The translations under genes were made by a program, and so were the position numbers. The notes below the pieces were generated by a model. That model was not told the DNA's origin. It made no database searches and was given only the letters and a program-made list of their open reading frames with translations. A stretch of DNA of 64,000 nt, taken from assembly GCF_900106095.1 (NCBI RefSeq), contig NZ_FNUD01000002.1, positions 1,075,501 to 1,139,500 on the forward strand, given 5' to 3'. This DNA comes from Pseudomonas deceptionensis. Lineage in GTDB: Bacteria > Pseudomonadota > Gammaproteobacteria > Pseudomonadales > Pseudomonadaceae. Below, in pieces: positions 59,577-64,000 of this stretch. Position 1 is the first letter of the stretch. Each line of letters starts with the position of its first letter.

Positions 59577-59710
59577 GAATGGGTGGTGAAGCCCTTCAAA
59601 GCTCCTAATGTTGTGTTAAGTGTTGGCAGATATCTGGACCCCGCCCTAGAGGTCCAGTACTTGAACCCCGAACTTCCGGTCCCCCCCGTGCGAAGTTCGG
59701 GGTTTTTTTT
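59577..59710 (+). ncRNA. ersA: ErsA-like regulatory sRNA
   Basis: About 134 nt from the expected start to the T run at 59703-59710. The locus lies between polA and engB, exactly where ErsA lies in P. aeruginosa, and matches its length (about 132 nt, from memory). It has an internal hairpin CTGGACC/GGTCCAG (about 59635-59655) and a terminator. The anti-Shine-Dalgarno-like CTCCT at about 59603 and the C-rich terminator loop (GGTCCCCCCCG) may be pairing sites. Known ErsA targets include algC, oprD and amrZ; algC is at 8040-9437 in this window. Confidence 0.75.
59664..59710 (+). terminator. Terminator of ersA
   Basis: AACCCCGAACTT/AAGTTCGGGGTT forms a 12-bp stem with a C-rich loop and eight T after it. 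Confidence 0.95.
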
Positions 59711-59722
59711 GCCCGCAACTCC

Positions 59723-60373
59723 TTACTCGCCGGCCTCAACCAGCTCTTCGCCCTTGTTCGGCAGTTCCATCCAGCGTGCAAGCACGGTATACGCCTCTTC
59801 CAGACCCATGCGCTTTGGGGTGGAGAATAGCTGGATAGTGACTGCGTCGCCCCACTGCTTGCGAATATCTGCCTGAATTTTGAGCAATGTATTTTTGGCT
59901 GCGCCGTACGTCAGTTTGTCGGCTTTGGTCAGCAAAATATGCATCGGCATGCCGCTGGATACAGTCCAGTCGAGCATCAACAGGTCGAAATCGGTCATTG
60001 GATGACGGATATCCATCATCAAAATCACGCCTCGCAGGCTTTCACGGCTGCCAAAATAGGCTTCCAGGTGACGCTGCCAGTGCAGCTTCAGCGGGATTGG
60101 CACCTTGGCGTAGCCGTAACCCGGCAGGTCGACCAGGCGACGCTCTTCGTCCAGCTGGAAGAAGTTCAGCAGTTGAGTACGCCCTGGCGTTTTCGACGTA
60201 CGCGCCAGGCTGGCGTGGGTCAAAGTGTTGAGTGCGCTGGACTTGCCGGCATTGGAGCGGCCGGCAAACGCGACTTCGTAGCCTTCGTCGTCGGGGCATT
60301 GATCGACTTTGGCAGCGCTGAGCATGAAGGTAGCCTGTTGGCACAGACCGAGAATGGGGTTCTTGAGTTGCAT
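59723..60373 (-). CDS. engB: Ribosome biogenesis GTPase EngB/YsxC
   Basis: A 216-residue GTPase needed for 50S assembly. G1 is [11 protein letters not shown] (about 36-46), G3 is VDLPGYG and G4 is LLTKADKL. It is convergent with the sRNA gene. An N-terminal stretch before VAFAGRSN is typical. Confidence 0.95.
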   Translation of the reverse strand: MQLKNPILGLCQQATFMLSAAKVDQCPDDEGYEVAFAGRSNAGKSSALNTLTHASLARTSKTPGRTQLLNFFQLDEERRLVDLPGYGYAKVPIPLKLHWQRHLEAYFGSRESLRGVILMMDIRHPMTDFDLLMLDWTVSSGMPMHILLTKADKLTYGAAKNTLLKIQADIRKQWGDAVTIQLFSTPKRMGLEEAYTVLARWMELPNKGEELVEAGE

Positions 60374-60563
60374 GGGATTTCCGATGTGAGCGGCGTCAGG
60401 AATGGACGCGGCGAGCGTGTCGTTTCCGTTTCAGTGGCGCCAGTATATAATGCCGCAGATTTTGTGTGCGCTTTGTCCCAGCGTAGGATGAAGTACACGG
60501 GAGCGAAAAACCTAGGTTGCGCATTAGAACGCAGCAAGCTCCCAACCCTGAAAAGGTCGTTTT

Positions 60564-60819
60564 ATGACGAAATGGCTGCTAGCTGCCGGTATCTTGATGC
60601 CACGTTACAGCGCTCAGGCTACACAGGATCCGGAAGCCGTGTACAACCGCGTTTGTATTGTCTGCCATGCTGGCCAACGTAGGGCCAAGGTTTGAGCAAG
60701 GTATGGAGGCGCTGGTGCAACACGTGACCCAGGGTTTCAAGGCGATGCCGCCGCGTGGTTTGTGCATGGACTGCAGTGTCGAGGATCACCGAACTGTCCT
60801 ACAGTGGATAAGCGAGTGA
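60564..60819 (+). pseudogene. Broken cytochrome c5-like gene
   Basis: The first frame reads MTKWLLAAGILMPRYSAQAT (signal peptide), then CIVCH at codons 31-35 (haem site) and stops at 60695. From about 60685 a different frame (+1) continues with PRFEQGMEALVQHV, then FKAMPPRGLCMDCS and ends QWISE at 60817. Together these are the two ends of a monohaem cytochrome c5 of about 95 residues. Roughly a dozen codons between CHAGQ and PRFEQ seem lost, and the frame is shifted. The result should lack the distal axial ligand loop. It was probably a periplasmic electron carrier; its neighbour cytochrome c4 is intact. Confidence 0.85.
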
Positions 60820-60865
60820 GCCCGGCCCATAACTCTTTAACCCTTAGCCGTAGTTGGATTAGCTG

Positions 60866-61486
60866 ATGAACAAATTACTCGTGAGTCTGCTGTTGACCTT
60901 GGGCGTCACCGGTATTGCCCAGGCTGCAGGCACCGCTCTTGTAGGCGATGCTGCTGCAGGCCAGGCAAAAACCGCTGTGTGTGGCGCATGTCACGGTCCA
61001 GACGGCAATAGCATGGCCCCAAACTTCCCGAAACTGGCCGGGCAAGGTGATCGTTACCTGCTCAAGCAGTTGCATGAAATCAAGGACGGCAAGCGCCAGG
61101 TGCTGGAAATGACCGGCCTGCTGGCTAACCTGAACGATCAGGACCTTGCGGACATCGCGGCTTACTACTCCAGCCAGAAAAGTTCAGTCGGCGCTGCTGA
61201 CCCGGCACTGGTTGCACAGGGCGAAGCGCTGTTCCGTGGCGGCAACCTTGAAAAAGGCATGCCAGCCTGCACCGGTTGCCACTCGCCAGACGGCCAGGGC
61301 AACGCAGCTGCCGGCTTCCCGCACCTGGGTGGCCAGCACGCAAGTTACATCGAGAAGCAGCTGACGGATTTCCGTGAAGGCGATCGCACCAACGATGGTG
61401 ATTCGATGATCATGCGCGGTATTGCGGCCAAGATGAGTAACAAGGACATCAAGGCACTGGCCAGCTACATTCAAGGCCTGCACTAG
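60866..61486 (+). CDS. cc4: Dihaem cytochrome c4
   Basis: A 206-residue periplasmic cytochrome with a signal peptide (MNKLLVSLLLTLGVTGIAQA). Two haem sites are seen: CGACH (Cys39-Cys42-His43) and CTGCH near 136, each in its own domain with a Met ligand. It carries electrons to terminal oxidases, including the cbb3 type. It follows the broken cytochrome c5 gene. Confidence 0.94.
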   Translation: MNKLLVSLLLTLGVTGIAQAAGTALVGDAAAGQAKTAVCGACHGPDGNSMAPNFPKLAGQGDRYLLKQLHEIKDGKRQVLEMTGLLANLNDQDLADIAAYYSSQKSSVGAADPALVAQGEALFRGGNLEKGMPACTGCHSPDGQGNAAAGFPHLGGQHASYIEKQLTDFREGDRTNDGDSMIMRGIAAKMSNKDIKALASYIQGLH

Positions 61487-61564
61487 GTTTTATACGGTCA
61501 GCGGGGCCAGGGGTTGATACATATGGTCACGTTAACGATCGTTTAATCCTTGGATGTGAACCTC

Positions 61565-61591
61565 AAAGGGCAGCTTCGGCTGCCCTTTTTC
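61565..61591 (+). terminator. Terminator after cytochrome c4
   Basis: AAAGGGCAGC/GCTGCCCTTT with a four-base loop and TTTTT following. Confidence 0.9.
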
Positions 61592-61686
61592 ATGGCATCT
61601 GCCGTTACACTACAGAACTCAAGCCAGAACGGACCTGTCTGAATACAGGTCACGTTGAAGCGACCTTATCTGCCCAGGAGTAAAGC

Positions 61687-62325
61687 ATGCGTAATCTGAT
61701 CCTCAGCGCCGCTCTCGTTAGTGCCAGCCTGTTTGGCATGACCGCTCAAGCTGCCGAACCGCTTGAAGCGGGCAAACAATATGTAGAGCTGAGCAGCGCC
61801 GTTCCGGTTGCCGTGCCTGGCAAGATCGAAGTGGTTGAACTGTTCTGGTATGGCTGCCCGCATTGCTTCGCCTTCGAGCCAACCATCAACCCGTGGGCTG
61901 AAAAACTGCCGGCGGATGTGAACTTTGTGCGTATCCCTGCCATGTTTGGCGGGATCTGGAATGTTCATGGCCAACTGTTCATCACCCTTGAAGCCATGGG
62001 CGTTGAAAACAAGGTCCACAAAGCGGTGTTCCAGGCCATTCATGACGGCAAAAAGCTGGCTACCCCTGAAGAAATGGCCGAGTTCCTGACCGGCGAAGGC
62101 ATCGATAAAGACAAGTTCCTGAGCACTTACAACTCGTTCGCCGTCAAAGGCAAGGTTGAGGATGCCAAGAAGAAGGCTCAGGCCTACCAGATCTCCGGCG
62201 TACCGACCATGGTTGTCAATGGCAAATACCGCTTCGACCTGGGCACTTCGGGTGGCCCTGAAGGCACGCTCAATGTTGCCGATCAGCTGATCGCCAAAGA
62301 GCGAGCAGCGAACGCTAAAAACTAA
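61687..62325 (+). CDS. dsbA: Thiol:disulphide interchange protein DsbA
   Basis: A 212-residue periplasmic oxidase that introduces disulphide bonds. The signal peptide is MRNLILSAALVSASLFGMTA then QA. The active site is Cys57-Pro-His-Cys60 in FWYGCPHCFAFEP, and the cis-Pro loop is GVPTMVVNGKYR. It is re-oxidised by DsbB, not in this window. Confidence 0.96.
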   Translation: MRNLILSAALVSASLFGMTAQAAEPLEAGKQYVELSSAVPVAVPGKIEVVELFWYGCPHCFAFEPTINPWAEKLPADVNFVRIPAMFGGIWNVHGQLFITLEAMGVENKVHKAVFQAIHDGKKLATPEEMAEFLTGEGIDKDKFLSTYNSFAVKGKVEDAKKKAQAYQISGVPTMVVNGKYRFDLGTSGGPEGTLNVADQLIAKERAANAKN

Positions 62326-62340
62326 GCGGCGCCTTCTTCC

Positions 62341-63219
62341 GTGCGCGGCTGGAAGAGCGAACGAATCGTTGGCCTGCATGAACCGCAGGTCAACGAGGAC
62401 CATCTGGCAGCTTGCGGGATGCCGGATGACCGGCGTTTGCGTTTGCTCAGTTTCAATATCCAGGTCGGTAACAGCACCCAGGGTTACCGGCACTACCTGA
62501 CCCGCAGCTGGCAGCATGTGCTGCCACACAAGGGCAGGGCCGGAAACCTGGAACGCATCGGCGACTTGTTGGGCGACTTCGATCTGGTCGCCCTGCAAGA
62601 GGCGGACGGTGGAAGTCACCGTTCCGGCTACATCAATCAGGTCAAGTACCTGGCCCAACAGGGCGAATTCCCCTACTGGTATCAACAACTCAATCGCAAT
62701 CTCGGCCGCCTGGCCCAGCACAGCAACGGGCTGCTCAGCCGTCTGCGCCCCAGCGCGATTGAAGATCATCCCTTGCCCGGCCCTGCGGGTCGTGGCGCGA
62801 TTCTGGTGCGTTTTGGTGAGGGCCCGGATGCATTGGTGGTTGTGGTCATGCACCTGGCACTGGGGACAAAAACCCGCACCCTGCAGCTGGCCTATATTCG
62901 TGAGCTCATTGGTGGCTATCAGCATCAAGTGCTGATGGGCGATATGAACACCCATGCCAACGACCTGCTGCACACTTCGCCTCTGCGCGACCTCGGTTTG
63001 CTGGCGCCGCAAATGGAGGCTACTTTCCCCAGTTGGCGCCCGCAGCGTTGCCTTGATCATATTTTGCTTAGCCCCAGCCTGACCCTTGAACGGGTGCAGG
63101 TGCTGAACCAGCCTATTTCTGACCATCTGCCAGTAGCGGTCGATATACGCTTGCCCGGCTCTGTCGGCGTTGATTCGCAGCTTGTGTTGAGACCACCTGG
63201 CATTGAGCCCAAGGCATGA
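62341..63219 (+). CDS. Endonuclease/exonuclease/phosphatase (EEP) family protein
   Basis: A 292-residue metal-dependent hydrolase. Catalytic parts are [20 protein letters not shown] (Glu), GDMNTHAND and the C-terminal SDHLPV. The natural substrate (nucleic acid or phospholipid) is unknown. It starts with GTG at 62341 and overlaps the dgcH-like gene by 4 bases (ATGA), as in P. aeruginosa where these genes adjoin dsbA. Confidence 0.85.
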   Translation: MRGWKSERIVGLHEPQVNEDHLAACGMPDDRRLRLLSFNIQVGNSTQGYRHYLTRSWQHVLPHKGRAGNLERIGDLLGDFDLVALQEADGGSHRSGYINQVKYLAQQGEFPYWYQQLNRNLGRLAQHSNGLLSRLRPSAIEDHPLPGPAGRGAILVRFGEGPDALVVVVMHLALGTKTRTLQLAYIRELIGGYQHQVLMGDMNTHANDLLHTSPLRDLGLLAPQMEATFPSWRPQRCLDHILLSPSLTLERVQVLNQPISDHLPVAVDIRLPGSVGVDSQLVLRPPGIEPKA

Positions 63220-64000
63220 GAGACGACGCAGCTCACTGGAAAGAAAAATACCTCAAAAGTATTGAACAGCAGGACACGCTTGAGCGCCGCTGGAATACCC
63301 GTCTCGATTTGCTGCGCCGTGGGCTGGTGCGCAGCACCCTGGCGGCGGAAGGCACCGACCGGACTGTCGATCAGTGCATGAAGGAAATGCGCGAAGCAGT
63401 GCGCACCAATGAGATGGACGCTGCCCTGGCCGCCTTGTTGCCACGCCTGGAAAAAGCCGTGCTCGACTCCGAGCAGCGCCGCGAGACGCGGGTCGAGCAA
63501 GTCAGCGAGGCGCTCAATAGCCTGGTTACCCAACTGCAAGCTTTGCCGCTGCCCCGTGAAGTCAGCAAGCCACTCAAGGCATTTGCCAAGCAGCTCGAAA
63601 ACCGGGTGGCCCACGCACGTGAAATACCATTGCTGCTGGGAGAGCTCAGCCACTTGCAAGGGCAGGCACTGGCGCCACAACTCAATGGCTCAAGCCCGCC
63701 CCGTCCGGGGTTGTTGCAACGCTTGTTCGGGGGCCACGACGCCGATAAAGCGCCAAGCGAACCCAGTGAAGCTGTAGTGCCACCGGCTGTTGCCAGACCG
63801 CTGGCAGCGCCCTCGCCAGAGGTTGCGCCGCGGGCCGTCATTGAGGTCGCCCCTGCGCAAGTCAAAGCCCCGGAGCCGCAGGTTGTGCCTTTGGCCGACG
63901 CTGAGCCCCAACCGCTCCCTGAAGTTGAGCCGGAGCCTGAATCCCTGGTTCCTGAAGCGCCTGTAGAGCAGGCCGCTAGCGGTGCGCTGGAGTCGGTTGT
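63216..64000 (+). CDS. dgcH: DgcH-like diguanylate cyclase, N-terminal part
   Basis: The gene is cut by the window end; about 261 codons are visible. It starts [20 protein letters not shown] and is helical, with a probable coiled coil ([20 protein letters not shown], then [20 protein letters not shown]). From about residue 155 it becomes Pro/Ala/Glu-rich and low in complexity. The GGDEF domain, expected downstream, is not visible. In P. aeruginosa the gene at this position, next to dsbA and the EEP gene, is dgcH. The assignment rests on synteny. Confidence 0.65.
   Translation, partial: MRDDAAHWKEKYLKSIEQQDTLERRWNTRLDLLRRGLVRSTLAAEGTDRTVDQCMKEMREAVRTNEMDAALAALLPRLEKAVLDSEQRRETRVEQVSEALNSLVTQLQALPLPREVSKPLKAFAKQLENRVAHAREIPLLLGELSHLQGQALAPQLNGSSPPRPGLLQRLFGGHDADKAPSEPSEAVVPPAVARPLAAPSPEVAPRAVIEVAPAQVKAPEPQVVPLADAEPQPLPEVEPEPESLVPEAPVEQAASGALESV

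Noticed and set aside
61666..63126. 486-codon minus-strand ORF
   Set aside because: Antisense to dsbA and the EEP gene; no motif.

Overview
The window is chromosomal DNA of a Pseudomonas, most likely of the P. fluorescens lineage. Gene content and order match what is known from Pseudomonas (kauB, rpmBG, radC-coaBC-dut-algC-argB, pyrE/crc, rph, yicC-gmk, rpoZ-spoT, oxyR-recG, rubredoxin genes, ubiCA, a caa3 cytochrome oxidase operon, metNIQ, znu/zur, polA, dsbA). Several GTGGGAGCGAGCCTGCTCGCGA-type REP elements typical of fluorescent pseudomonads are also present. I see no rRNA, tRNA, CRISPR array, prophage or insertion sequence. The species cannot be named from this sequence alone.

Layout. 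(1) 1-30706 is mostly housekeeping: a truncated MFS gene, kauB, a cupin gene, a small inhibitor-like protein, L33/L28, a periplasmic peptide-binding protein, radC, coaBC-dut-algC-argB, pyrE and crc (divergent), rph, yicC-gmk, rpoZ-spoT-ridA, an SDR gene, exbB-exbD-tonB, oxyR-recG, a YbaK-HDOD fusion, an HU-like gene, the rubredoxin pair and ubiC-ubiA. (2) 30707-39300 is the accessory-looking part: an acyl-homoserine-lactone-acylase-like enzyme, an AT-rich intergenic stretch, a small Cys-rich ORF overlapping an isopenicillin-N-synthase-like dioxygenase, a thioredoxin-like protein, a lipase-like hydrolase, a DUF2059 protein, a second 2OG-Fe(II) oxygenase with a DUF523 gene, and a beta-carbonic anhydrase. 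(3) 40100-48524 is one compact operon for an aa3/caa3 cytochrome c oxidase with its copper and haem A assembly factors (coxB-coxA-ctaG-coxC-SURF1-thioredoxin-like-ctaA-ctaB-Sco). (4) 48590-64000 holds metNIQ, a lipoprotein, znuBC-zur/znuA with a Zur-box-like dyad, thrB, polA, an ErsA-type sRNA locus, engB, a broken cytochrome c5 gene, cytochrome c4, dsbA, an EEP-family nuclease/phosphatase and the start of a dgcH-like gene.

In P. aeruginosa PAO1 (gene numbers from memory) these blocks correspond to roughly PA5312-PA5358, PA0102-PA0114 and PA5505-PA5487, so the window contains two rearrangement junctions relative to PAO1. They fall around the acylase/oxygenase region and just after the Sco gene.

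Observations most worth checking are these. The sRNA locus downstream of polA has a clear AlgU-type promoter and a strong terminator, in the same window as algC, the known ErsA target. The tetrahaem-free cytochrome c5 gene has been cut by an internal deletion with frameshift. The AT-rich region at 33.2-33.8 kb has a lux-box-like dyad and a well-initiated small Cys-rich ORF that overlaps the start of a divergent IPNS-like dioxygenase.
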